DNA of 23,696 nucleotides from NCBI GenBank assembly GCA_020025115.1, contig JAHHSP010000007.1:1-23696 (forward strand). Reading direction: 5' to 3'. Both the position numbers and the translations under genes were made by a program. Position 1 is the stretch's first letter. Every line of letters begins with the position of its first letter. Below the pieces are notes generated by a model that saw nothing but the letters and a program-made list of their open reading frames with translations, was not told where the DNA came from and did not search any database. This document shows positions 1 through 6,883 of the stretch, in pieces. Source of the DNA: Collinsella sp. (GTDB taxonomy: Bacteria; Actinomycetota; Coriobacteriia; Coriobacteriales; Coriobacteriaceae).

Positions 1-906
1 GTTGAGGTTCTTGAGCTCCGTTTTAGTTCCCAACCCCGTCTCCCCGCGACGACGCAGGCTCACATTGCCGTCGCAGCGCATGGATCCCTTCTCCATCGAG
101 CAATCGGAGATGCCGATGGTGAGGAAGATGCGGCGAAGCTTCTCCATGAACAGGCGGGCCTCCTCGGGTGTGCGCAAGTCGGGCTCCGTGACGAGCTCGA
201 TGAGCGGGGTGCCGCAGCGGTTGTAATCCACAAGGCTCTCCGATGCGCCGCCGATGCGGCCCTCTTCGCCACCGACGTGCACCATCTTGGCAGCGTCCTC
301 TTCCATGTGGATGCGCAGGATGCGGATGGGAACGGTGTAGGAGCCGTCCGCGCTTCGCTCTGGCACGGCGAGGGCGGCCGCATCGTAGGGGTTCATACCT
401 GCGAGCGCGGCGTCGGAAACCTCCGAACCCTCGGGCAGCCCCTCGGCCATCTGGCGAGACAGCCCCCCGGCGTTCGCGCTCGCACTCGCCAGGCTCCTGG
501 CCTCATTCTCGCCGAACGCACACTCGGGGCGCTCGGCGGCGCCGCGGCCCGAGACCTCGAGGTCCAGGCGTCCGTGCATGCAAAACGCAACGGGGCCCTG
601 GGTGGTCTGGAAGTTCTTGGCCATATCGGGATAGAAGTAATGCTTGCGGTAGAACATCGAGCGCTTTTTGATCTCGCAGTTCGTGGCGAGCCCCGCCTTC
701 ACGATACTTTCGATGGCTCGGCGATTGGGCACGGGCAGAGCCCCGGGCATCCCGAGGCACACGGGGCACACATGCGTGTTCGGCGCATCGTCATGGCTGA
801 GCTTGCAGCCGCAGAACATCTTGGTCTCGAGCGTCGTGAGCTCGGTGTGGATCTCGAGACCGATGACGGCCTCCCAATCCTTCAGGACCTCGCTGAGCTC
901 CTTCAT
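1..906 (-). CDS. gatB: Asp-tRNA(Asn)/Glu-tRNA(Gln) amidotransferase subunit B, partial
   Basis: GatB is the kinase and tRNA-binding subunit of GatCAB: it activates the misacylated Glu or Asp on tRNA(Gln)/tRNA(Asn) with ATP and receives ammonia from GatA. About 302 residues are visible; the C-terminal part (the rest of the kinase core, helical and tail domains) lies beyond the left edge. Recognisable pieces are VIGLEIHTEL near residue 14, a four-cysteine zinc site (CGC at 32-34, CPVC at 47-50), RKHYFYPD at 87-94, RIHMEEDAAKM at 198-208, DYNRCGTPLIELVTEPD and the TELKNLN end. The ATG at 906 is preceded nine bases away by GGGAGG and overlaps the gatA stop as ATGA, so translation is probably coupled. 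Odd: between LEVSG (116-120) and the RIHMEED block there are about 70 residues where ordinary GatB proteins have only a few. Family assignment is secure. Confidence 0.96.
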   Translation of the reverse strand, partial: MKELSEVLKDWEAVIGLEIHTELTTLETKMFCGCKLSHDDAPNTHVCPVCLGMPGALPVPNRRAIESIVKAGLATNCEIKKRSMFYRKHYFYPDMAKNFQTTQGPVAFCMHGRLDLEVSGRGAAERPECAFGENEARSLASASANAGGLSRQMAEGLPEGSEVSDAALAGMNPYDAAALAVPERSADGSYTVPIRILRIHMEEDAAKMVHVGGEEGRIGGASESLVDYNRCGTPLIELVTEPDLRTPEEARLFMEKLRRIFLTIGISDCSMEKGSMRCDGNVSLRRRGETGLGTKTELKNLN

Positions 907-2417
907 GCGAGCTCACCTCCCTTCTCGGCGAATGCGGGGGCGACGGGCAGGACCGAAGCCGTCCCCGCCTCGGTCACGGCGCGTTCCACCGCGCGGGCAA
1001 AGGACAGCAAGCGCGCGTCGTCGAACGGCCTGCCGACCAGCTGGGCCGCAACGGGCATACCCGAATCTTCGCCCAAGCCCATCGGCACCGTGACGCCGCC
1101 GTTGCCGGCGATGTTGATGGAGATGGTGAAAAGATCGGACAGGTACATCTGGGTGGGATCGGACAACTCCCCGAACTTGAAAGCGGCCGTCGGGCTCGCG
1201 GGCATGAGAATCGCGTCAACCCGCTCGAACGCGCGGGTATAGTCGGCGGTGATGAGCGTGCGCGCCTTCTGTGCGGCGAAGTAGTACTTGTCGTACACGC
1301 CCGAAGACAACAGATAGGCGCCGAGCAATTGACGGCGCTTGGCCTCGGTGCCAAAACCATGTGCGCGGCTCTTCGCGCTCCGCTCGGCCAAATTCGCGCA
1401 ACCGGGCTCCTGGTATCCATAGCGGACGCCGTCGAAACGGGCGAGATTGGAAAACGCCTCCGCGGGCCCGATCACATAATAGGCGGCGATCGCCGCGTCG
1501 AGGTGCGGCAGATCGATCTCGACAAGCTCGGCGCCCTGGTCGGCGAGCGAGCGGGCGGCACGCTCCACGGCGCGCTTCACCTCGGGCGCAAGGCCCTCGG
1601 CCTCCATGAACGCCGGAACGATGCCCACGCGCCGGCCCTCGACCCCGTCCTCGAGGTGCGCGGCGAACGAGGCCTCGACATCCCGGCTCGTGCCGTCGAG
1701 CACATCGCGGCCACCGGACACAAGCGCATCCAGCGAAAGCGCGACATCGGCGGTCGTGCGGGCGAACGGGCCGACTTGATCGAGGGATGACCCAAATGCC
1801 ACCACGCCGTACCGCGACACGGTCCCATATGTGGGCTTCATGCCCACCACGCCGCATAGCGCAGCGGGCTGTCGGATGGAGCCGCCGGTGTCCGAGCCCA
1901 GAGAGAGCGTGGCCATGCCCGCGGCAACCGCCGCGGCCGAACCGCCGGAGGAGCCACCGGGGACGCGCTCGAGGTCCCACGGGTTGTTCGTGCGGTGAAA
2001 CGCCGAGCTCTCCGTGGAGGAGCCGAACGCGAACTCGTCCATATTGACCTTGCCCACCGGCACGCAGCCCGCGTCGAGCATGCGCCGCACGCAGCTGGCG
2101 GTATAGGGGCTCTCATTCGTCTCGAGCATACGGGAAGCGCACGTGGTGCGCGTTCCCATAAGATTCATGTTGTCTTTGACGGCAAGCGGGACGCCCGAGA
2201 GCGAGGGCATCTCCTCGCCGGCGGCCCGACGGGCATCGAGCTTGGCGGCGGCGGCGAGGGCGAGCTCGGGCGTCACCTGTAAAAACGCCTGGACCTGAGC
2301 GTCGCGCGACTCGATGGCGTCCAATGCGGCCCGCGCGACCTCCACGGCGGAGAAATCGCCCGAGGCGACCCCGGAGGCTATCTGGGCGGCGGTGAGGGAG
2401 TCGAGGTTCAAGGACAT
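903..2417 (-). CDS. gatA: Asp-tRNA(Asn)/Glu-tRNA(Gln) amidotransferase subunit A
   Basis: GatA is the glutaminase subunit of GatCAB and belongs to the amidase signature family. It releases ammonia from glutamine, which tunnels to GatB. The 504-residue length is close to the usual size. The Ser-cisSer-Lys triad can be placed by family alignment: Lys81 in AVKDN, Ser156 in PGGSSGGS and Ser180 in SDTGGSIRQP, followed by GVVGMKPTYGTVSRYG. The C-terminal half holds the usual SSGVYDKYY and the region near GVTVPMG. The ATG at 2417 shares one base with the gatC stop and has GGGAGG nine bases upstream, inside gatC. The stop overlaps the gatB start by four bases, so the three subunits are packed as one tightly coupled operon, C-A-B. 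Confidence 0.98.
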   Translation of the reverse strand: MSLNLDSLTAAQIASGVASGDFSAVEVARAALDAIESRDAQVQAFLQVTPELALAAAAKLDARRAAGEEMPSLSGVPLAVKDNMNLMGTRTTCASRMLETNESPYTASCVRRMLDAGCVPVGKVNMDEFAFGSSTESSAFHRTNNPWDLERVPGGSSGGSAAAVAAGMATLSLGSDTGGSIRQPAALCGVVGMKPTYGTVSRYGVVAFGSSLDQVGPFARTTADVALSLDALVSGGRDVLDGTSRDVEASFAAHLEDGVEGRRVGIVPAFMEAEGLAPEVKRAVERAARSLADQGAELVEIDLPHLDAAIAAYYVIGPAEAFSNLARFDGVRYGYQEPGCANLAERSAKSRAHGFGTEAKRRQLLGAYLLSSGVYDKYYFAAQKARTLITADYTRAFERVDAILMPASPTAAFKFGELSDPTQMYLSDLFTISINIAGNGGVTVPMGLGEDSGMPVAAQLVGRPFDDARLLSFARAVERAVTEAGTASVLPVAPAFAEKGGELA

Positions 2418-2722
2418 CAGCGCTCGCCTCCCAGGATGGAGGGTACGAGGAACTGGCCGTCGCGCTGGGACCCGGCGTTGGCGAGTGCCTCATCCGTAGA
2501 CAAGGCGCGCGCGGCGTCGGGCACGTCGGGGCGCATGACGTTGGTCGCCCCACCCATGGGGTGGAACGTGGGTTCCACATCCTCGGAGGCGTAGCGCAAG
2601 ATCGGCTCGAGCATGTCTACCGCATCGTTGAGATACGCGGTCATCTCGGCAAGCTCCTCGGCATCCAGCGCGATCGTCGCATATTCCGCGATACCGCGCA
2701 CATCATCCTCGGTGAGAGCCAT
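2417..2722 (-). CDS. gatC: Asp-tRNA(Asn)/Glu-tRNA(Gln) amidotransferase subunit C
   Basis: GatC is the small subunit that wraps around the GatA-GatB interface and holds the complex together. The product is 101 residues, usual for the family. Recognisable features are the N-terminal helix MALTEDDVRGIAEYATIAL, the stretch LNDAVDMLEPI, and the extended EDVEPTFHP segment followed by the R-x-D-V-P-type tail. The reading frame is open further upstream, but the ATG at 2722 is chosen because AAAGGAGA lies seven bases before it and the family begins here. It is the first gene of the operon. A TATAAT -10 element sits about 36 bases upstream. Confidence 0.96.
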   Translation of the reverse strand: MALTEDDVRGIAEYATIALDAEELAEMTAYLNDAVDMLEPILRYASEDVEPTFHPMGGATNVMRPDVPDAARALSTDEALANAGSQRDGQFLVPSILGGER

Positions 2723-2758
2723 CGGGTCTCCTTTCGACGGCGAACGTGCAATTGTTCC

Positions 2759-2764
2759 ATTATA
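2759..2764 (-). promoter_or_regulatory. -10 element of a likely gatCAB promoter
   Basis: A perfect TATAAT lies on the minus strand about 36 bases before the gatC start. No good -35 hexamer is found at 16-18 bases spacing; that position falls within the loop of the hairpin at 2771-2800. The promoter therefore appears to overlap the end of the upstream operon. Motif seen directly; function inferred. Confidence 0.55.
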
Positions 2765-2770
2765 GACGTG

Positions 2771-2800
2771 CAAGGCACTCCACTTGCATGGAGCGCCTTG
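2771..2800 (-). terminator. Hairpin after the PTS operon (putative terminator)
   Basis: The arms are CAAGGC-x-CTCCA and TGGAG-x-GCCTTG: six plus five base pairs with one A/C mismatch, and a six-base loop. It lies 66 bases after the HPr stop and just upstream of gatC. On the minus strand it is not followed by a clear U tract (CACGTCT); on the plus strand GTTTAT follows. It could still separate the PTS operon from gatCAB, perhaps incompletely. Confidence 0.5.
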
Positions 2801-2865
2801 TTTATCCGATCGAACCGAGCAATCGCCGTGAGCCCTCCGAGGGCATGTCCGAGGCACGGGCCTCC

Positions 2866-3117
2866 TTAGAAGGCGAGCACCCCGCGCAGCGCAATCGCGC
2901 ACGCCTCCTCATCGGGGCCCTCGATGCGCACGAAGAGCTCGTCGCCCCCGCGGGCGCACAGGCCCATGAGCCCCATGAGGTCCGCACCGGAAACCGATGT
3001 GGTGCCGCAAGTCACGGTGACTTCGCTCTCCCATTGCCGGACGGCGGCGCAAATCTGGGTGACGGGCCGGGCATGCAGCCCCTGGGCATCGGCTATGACA
3101 TGCGAGAACTCGACCAT
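2866..3117 (-). CDS. ptsH: HPr-family phosphocarrier protein
   Basis: HPr carries phosphate from Enzyme I to the EIIA proteins of the PTS. The 83-residue product has the active-site motif GLHARP with His15 at the standard position and Arg17 beside it, and the second conserved block DLMGLMGL at 46-53. In Firmicutes HPr this block reads K-S46-I-M-G-V-M, and Ser46 is the target of HPr kinase. Here the residue aligned to Ser46, with no gap from residue 13 onward, is Asp46, so this HPr cannot be Ser-phosphorylated and may mimic the phosphorylated state. The ATG at 3117 has GGGAGG upstream and lies five bases after the EIIA stop, so it is the last gene of the beta-glucoside operon. It may be a dedicated paralogue; whether the genome has another HPr cannot be seen here. 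Confidence 0.93.
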   Translation of the reverse strand: MVEFSHVIADAQGLHARPVTQICAAVRQWESEVTVTCGTTSVSGADLMGLMGLCARGGDELFVRIEGPDEEACAIALRGVLAF

Positions 3118-3122
3118 GTCCC

Positions 3123-3653
3123 TTACCTCCCCCGAATGACCCCGGCGATGACATCGCCGGGGGCGACGGCGGTGCCGGGGGCGACGGCCATGTCGACTGC
3201 CTCGAAATCGGCGCTATTGGAGACGACGAGGATGACGCAGTCGTCGTAACCGGCCGCGGCGATCGCGGCGCGGTCCACCTTGAGCACGGGCTGCCCGGCG
3301 GCGACGGCATCTCCCTGGCTTACATAGGAGGTGAATCCCTCGCCTTGAAGGTTGACGGTATCGATCCCCACGTGCACGAGGACCTCGATGCCGGAATCGG
3401 ACATGATCCCCACGGCATGGCCCATGACGACGGTGACTTTTCCGCAAACCGGGGAGTACACGATGTCGCCCTCGGGCCGCACGGCGCAGCCCTTACCGAG
3501 AACCTCACCGGAGAACACCGGGTCGGGAACCTCGGACAGGGCGATCGCCCTTCCGGCGACCGGGGAGCACAGCGAGTCGGCATCGAGCGCGACCGCGATG
3601 GGAGCCGGAACGGCCGGGGCTTCCCTTTTTTTGAAGATATCGAACATGCCCAT
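3123..3653 (-). CDS. PTS glucose-type EIIA component, free-standing
   Basis: This is a single-domain EIIA of the glucose/beta-glucoside family, which passes phosphate from HPr to the EIIB cysteine. The 176-residue product has the expected beta-sandwich landmarks: SPVAG at 30-34, a second SPVCG at 67-71, GHAVGI with His79, and the phosphorylated histidine His94 in LVHVGIDTV. The end, VAPGD followed by VIAG, is typical. The frame is open upstream, but the ATG at 3653 is chosen for its AAGGAG seven bases before. The EIIBC in the same operon lacks a fused EIIA, so this protein most likely fills that place; it could also serve other sugar permeases. The last 25 residues contain a small in-frame repeat (AVAPG twice). 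Confidence 0.95.
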   Translation of the reverse strand: MGMFDIFKKREAPAVPAPIAVALDADSLCSPVAGRAIALSEVPDPVFSGEVLGKGCAVRPEGDIVYSPVCGKVTVVMGHAVGIMSDSGIEVLVHVGIDTVNLQGEGFTSYVSQGDAVAAGQPVLKVDRAAIAAAGYDDCVILVVSNSADFEAVDMAVAPGTAVAPGDVIAGVIRGR

Positions 3654-3752
3654 GAGATTCTCCTTGCTGTTTCCGCGCGCGGCCTTGCCGCCGGGACCGT
3701 CGGATGCGCCGACAACGGGGCGCCCTTGCATCATCCACATAATACCCCGAGG

Positions 3753-5207
3753 CTAATCGAGGTCCTCGCCGTTGCTCTCGATGACCTTCTTGTACCAGTG
3801 GAAACTGTCTTTGCGGCGCCGCTCGAGCGTGCCGTTGCCGTCGTTGTCCTTATCGACGTAGATGAAGCCGTAGCGCTTCTTCATCTCGCCGGTCGAGGCC
3901 GAAACCAGGTCTATGCAGCCCCACATGGTATAACCCATGAGGTCCACGCCGTCCGCAATGGCCTCATCCATCTGCCTGATGTGACGGCGCAGGTAATCGA
4001 TGCGATACGGATCGTGTATGGAGCCGTCCGGCTCGACCTCATCGACCGCGCCCAGACCGTTCTCCACGATCATGAGCGGAATCTGGTAACGGTCGTAGAC
4101 CTCCTCCATGTAGTACTTGAGGCCCTCGGGGTCGATCGCCCATCCCCAGTCGCTCTTCTCGAGATAGGGGTTGCCGGCGCCGCCGAAGACATTGCCGCGC
4201 TCCCCTCCCTCGGGGTCGGCGGAGGCGGTGGAGCTCATGTAATAGCTGAAGGAATAGAAATCCACGGTCCCCGCCTTGAGCACGGCGGAGTCCTCGTCGC
4301 TCACCTCGACGGTCACGCCCTCGCGCTTCCACAGGGACGGCGCCCATGCCGGATAGGCTCCACGCACCTGGACGTCGCCGCAGTAGAAATTGCGCTCGCG
4401 CTGCTCGCGCTGCGCCTTCAAGACGTCAGCGGGATTACAGGTACGCGGGTAGGTGGCGTTGCCGGCGATCATGCAGCCCACTTTGTTTTCCGGGTCGATC
4501 TCGTGCGCCATGACCACGCACCTGGCGCTCGCCAGGAACTGGTTGTGCAGGGCGTCGAAACGCGCCTGGGGGTCATCCCAATCGCACGAGCCGAACGTCA
4601 TGGGAACGTCATCGAGCCCATCGGGCACCATGCCGCCGCCCATCACACCGCCAAAACCGCCCATGAGCAGGCAGTTGATCTCGTTGAAGGTGAGCCAGTA
4701 CCTCACCAGGCCCCGGTACTCGGTCATGACCGTGCGGGCGTACCTGAGGAAGAACTCGATGAGCTCGGGGTTTTTCCAACCGCCGTAATTCTTGGACAGG
4801 CCGTAGGGGAGCTCGTAGTGGGATAGGGTCACCATGGGCTCGATACCCTGATCGCGACACGCCTCGAACACCCGACGGTAGAACTCGATGCCGGCACGGT
4901 TGGGCTCGGCCTCGTCGCCCGCGGGGAAGATGCGGCTCCAGTTGATCGACATACGATAGCACTTGAACCCCATCTCGCCGAAGAGCTTGATATCGTCGAG
5001 ATAGCGATGGTACATGTCCACGGCCTCATGGCTGGGGTAATGGCGTCCGGGCAGGACGCCGTCGGTGATGTGGCGCGATTCCGTCACCGTGCCTCCGGTC
5101 ATGACATCCGGTACGCCGAGGCCCTTGCCGTCCTCGTCGTAGCCGCCCTCGCATTGATTGGCGGCCGTCGCGCCGCCCCAGAGGAAACCTTGTGGGAAAT
5201 TGGCCAT
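3753..5207 (-). CDS. bglA: 6-phospho-beta-glucosidase (GH1)
   Basis: This cytoplasmic glycoside hydrolase family 1 enzyme cleaves the 6-phospho-beta-glucosides (such as phospho-cellobiose or phosphorylated arbutin/salicin) delivered by the PTS, giving glucose-6-phosphate and the aglycone or glucose. Its 484 residues match the family. The N-terminal FLWGGATAANQCEG is the GH1 signature; Glu176 in LTFNEIN is the acid/base and Glu382 in IVENGLG the nucleophile. The SASTGEMKKRYGFIYVD block near 436-452, with Ser, Lys444 and Tyr446, is the phosphate-binding loop that separates phospho-glucosidases from plain beta-glucosidases. The ATG at 5207 has AAGGAG seven bases upstream. It sits between EIIBC and EIIA, behind a terminator-like hairpin. 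The exact sugar cannot be read from sequence. Confidence 0.97.
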   Translation of the reverse strand: MANFPQGFLWGGATAANQCEGGYDEDGKGLGVPDVMTGGTVTESRHITDGVLPGRHYPSHEAVDMYHRYLDDIKLFGEMGFKCYRMSINWSRIFPAGDEAEPNRAGIEFYRRVFEACRDQGIEPMVTLSHYELPYGLSKNYGGWKNPELIEFFLRYARTVMTEYRGLVRYWLTFNEINCLLMGGFGGVMGGGMVPDGLDDVPMTFGSCDWDDPQARFDALHNQFLASARCVVMAHEIDPENKVGCMIAGNATYPRTCNPADVLKAQREQRERNFYCGDVQVRGAYPAWAPSLWKREGVTVEVSDEDSAVLKAGTVDFYSFSYYMSSTASADPEGGERGNVFGGAGNPYLEKSDWGWAIDPEGLKYYMEEVYDRYQIPLMIVENGLGAVDEVEPDGSIHDPYRIDYLRRHIRQMDEAIADGVDLMGYTMWGCIDLVSASTGEMKKRYGFIYVDKDNDGNGTLERRRKDSFHWYKKVIESNGEDLD

Positions 5208-5232
5208 GATGTGCTCCTTCTTCTCAGAAAAG

Positions 5233-5260
5233 AGGTGCGCGGGCGTGCACCCGCGCACCT
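5233..5260 (-). terminator. Intercistronic terminator-like hairpin between EIIBC and bglA
   Basis: The arms AGGTGCGCGGG and CCCGCGCACCT form a perfect 11 bp stem with a six-base loop in the 66-base gap. On the minus strand it is followed by CTTTTCT and then the bglA ribosome binding site. This looks like an intrinsic terminator or 3'-end stabiliser that would lower bglA, EIIA and HPr expression relative to bglG and EIIBC. Confidence 0.65.
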
Positions 5261-5273
5261 GTGGGGGCTTGGA

Positions 5274-6710
5274 TTACTTCGCGGCGGGCTTGTACGTCGC
5301 GTACTCGAGCGCGAAGCCCACAAGGGCGCCCGCGAGGGAGGCGACGATGGCCCAGACCATGTGCATGACGCCTACGGTGCTCGTCGCGTCGATCGGCAGG
5401 AAGGACAGCCAGTTGAAGACGCCGAGGCCGCCCGACATGTACACCACGGCTCCGGTGAGTCCGATGATGAGGCCTCCCACGGCGGAGCCGATGCACGCGT
5501 TGACGAACGCCTTCTTGTCGGGCAGGGCGACGCCGTAGATGGCGGGCTCGGTCACGCCGAAGAAGAAGGAGGAGATGATGGCGGGCAGGCAGATGCCGCG
5601 GAAATTCTCATCCTTGTTCTTGAGGTACATGGCAAAGAGGACGGCGCCCAGGGAGAAGGAGTGGGCGATCATGGATCCGAGGATGTAGTCGTGGCCGAGG
5701 GTCGCGAGGTTCATGAGCGCGATGGGCATGAGGCTCCAGTGGAAGCCGAAGATGACGAGGCACATCCAGAAGGCCGCGACGATGGTGCAGCCGAGCACGG
5801 AACCGATGACCGGCAGGCCGAACAGCGCGGAGAAGGCCAGGGTCAGCAAGTTGGTGAACATCGTGGCTATGGGCCCGATCACCAGATAGCCGAGCGTGAT
5901 GGAGACCACCATCACGACGAGCGGGGTGAAGAACATCTTGACGGATGCGGGCATCCACTTCTTGCACCAATGCTCGACCATGGAGCCGAACCAGACCATG
6001 AGGACGACCGGTATGACGGAGCTCGTGTACCCGGAGACGGGCATGATGATGGGGATGCCCAAAAACGTCGCGTACCAGGAGAACGTCCCGGCGAAGCCCA
6101 GGTCGACGCTGCCCACGACCTCACCGCCGGTGAGCGCGACCATGGTGGGATACACGAGCGCGAGGCCGATGGCCATGCCCGTGAACTCGTTCATCTTGAA
6201 TTTCTTGGAGGCCGTGTACGCGAGAACGACCGGCAGGAAGTAGAACATCCCGTCGGCGACCGTGTAGAGGACGGTATACGCGCCGTCGTTGGCGAAGGCG
6301 GGCCAGAACTGCGTGATGGCGGCGAGGATGCCCTTCATGATACCGGCGGCCGCAAAGGTGCCGAGCATGGGCGCGAAGATGCCCGAGATCAGGTCGATGG
6401 CCTTCGCCGCGATACCCTTGGGGGCGGTGTCTGCCACGTCGGTCTCGCCGGTGGAGGCAAGGCCTCCGATCGCCACGACGGCATCGTAGACGTCCTCGAC
6501 CTTGTTGCCCACGACGACCTGGTATTGGCCGTTGGCGCGCATGACCTTGATCACGCCCTCGAGCGCCTCGATCGCCTCGGTATCCGCCCGATCCTCGTCC
6601 TTGAGCTTGAAGCGCACGCGCGTGATGCAGTGCGCCACACTGCTGACGTTATCCCTGCCGCCCACGTTCTCCAAGATCGCGCGCGCAAGGTCGTCGTACT
6701 TTCCTGCCAT
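5274..6710 (-). CDS. PTS beta-glucoside transporter, EIIBC
   Basis: This membrane permease takes up and phosphorylates beta-glucosides. The 478-residue protein has an EIIB domain (about 1-90) with the phosphorylated Cys28 in VAHCITRVRFKLKD, followed by an EIIC domain with around ten hydrophobic segments and the substrate-site motif GVTEP (inside FFGVTEPAIYGVALP). It resembles BglF/BglP, but those carry a fused C-terminal EIIA; here the protein stops after EIIC with LEYATYKPAAK and a separate EIIA gene follows two genes later. The ATG at 6710, preceded by AAAGGA at about eight bases, matches the start of the EIIB fold, although the frame is open further upstream. It lies 173 bases after bglG across a hairpin-rich gap. 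Confidence 0.96.
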   Translation of the reverse strand: MAGKYDDLARAILENVGGRDNVSSVAHCITRVRFKLKDEDRADTEAIEALEGVIKVMRANGQYQVVVGNKVEDVYDAVVAIGGLASTGETDVADTAPKGIAAKAIDLISGIFAPMLGTFAAAGIMKGILAAITQFWPAFANDGAYTVLYTVADGMFYFLPVVLAYTASKKFKMNEFTGMAIGLALVYPTMVALTGGEVVGSVDLGFAGTFSWYATFLGIPIIMPVSGYTSSVIPVVLMVWFGSMVEHWCKKWMPASVKMFFTPLVVMVVSITLGYLVIGPIATMFTNLLTLAFSALFGLPVIGSVLGCTIVAAFWMCLVIFGFHWSLMPIALMNLATLGHDYILGSMIAHSFSLGAVLFAMYLKNKDENFRGICLPAIISSFFFGVTEPAIYGVALPDKKAFVNACIGSAVGGLIIGLTGAVVYMSGGLGVFNWLSFLPIDATSTVGVMHMVWAIVASLAGALVGFALEYATYKPAAK

Positions 6711-6759
6711 ATCCCAGTCCTTTCCCTTCGAGAAGACCGATGGTCCTGTCCTTATGCTC

Positions 6760-6867
6760 GTCACGGCGCCGGGCCCTTGGCGCACGTGACGGGACGGCGA
6801 ATGGATGACGGCGGGCACCCGCCCGCCGTGCGTGGGGCGCTGCGGTGCCCATCGGGGCGCAGCGCCC
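6760..6867 (-). promoter_or_regulatory. Three stacked stem-loops between bglG and EIIBC
   Basis: Three strong hairpins occupy the 173-base gap. At 6835-6867 the nine-base arms GGGCGCTGC/GCAGCGCCC enclose an inner GCCC/GGGC pairing. At 6808-6829 a perfect 9 bp stem has a four-base loop. At 6760-6790 the arms GTCACGGCGCC and GGCGC-A-CGTGAC make 11 bp with one bulged A. None is followed by a U tract on the minus strand. No RAT-like sequence is seen here. They could control mRNA processing or stability, or attenuate between regulator and transporter. Structures seen directly; role inferred. Confidence 0.5.
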
Positions 6868-6883
6868 TCGCGGCGCGGGCTCG

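Noticed and set aside
243..1242. Long open frames on the plus strand over gatB/gatA.
   Set aside because: They are antisense shadows of GC-rich coding sequence: compositionally biased (Arg/Ala/His), no family motif and no ribosome binding site.
3141..3192. Internal repeat AVAPG-x-AVAPG at the EIIA C-terminus as a possible variable repeat.
   Set aside because: The copies fall in the usual V-x-P-G-D turn region of the EIIA fold and are short; probably ordinary sequence.
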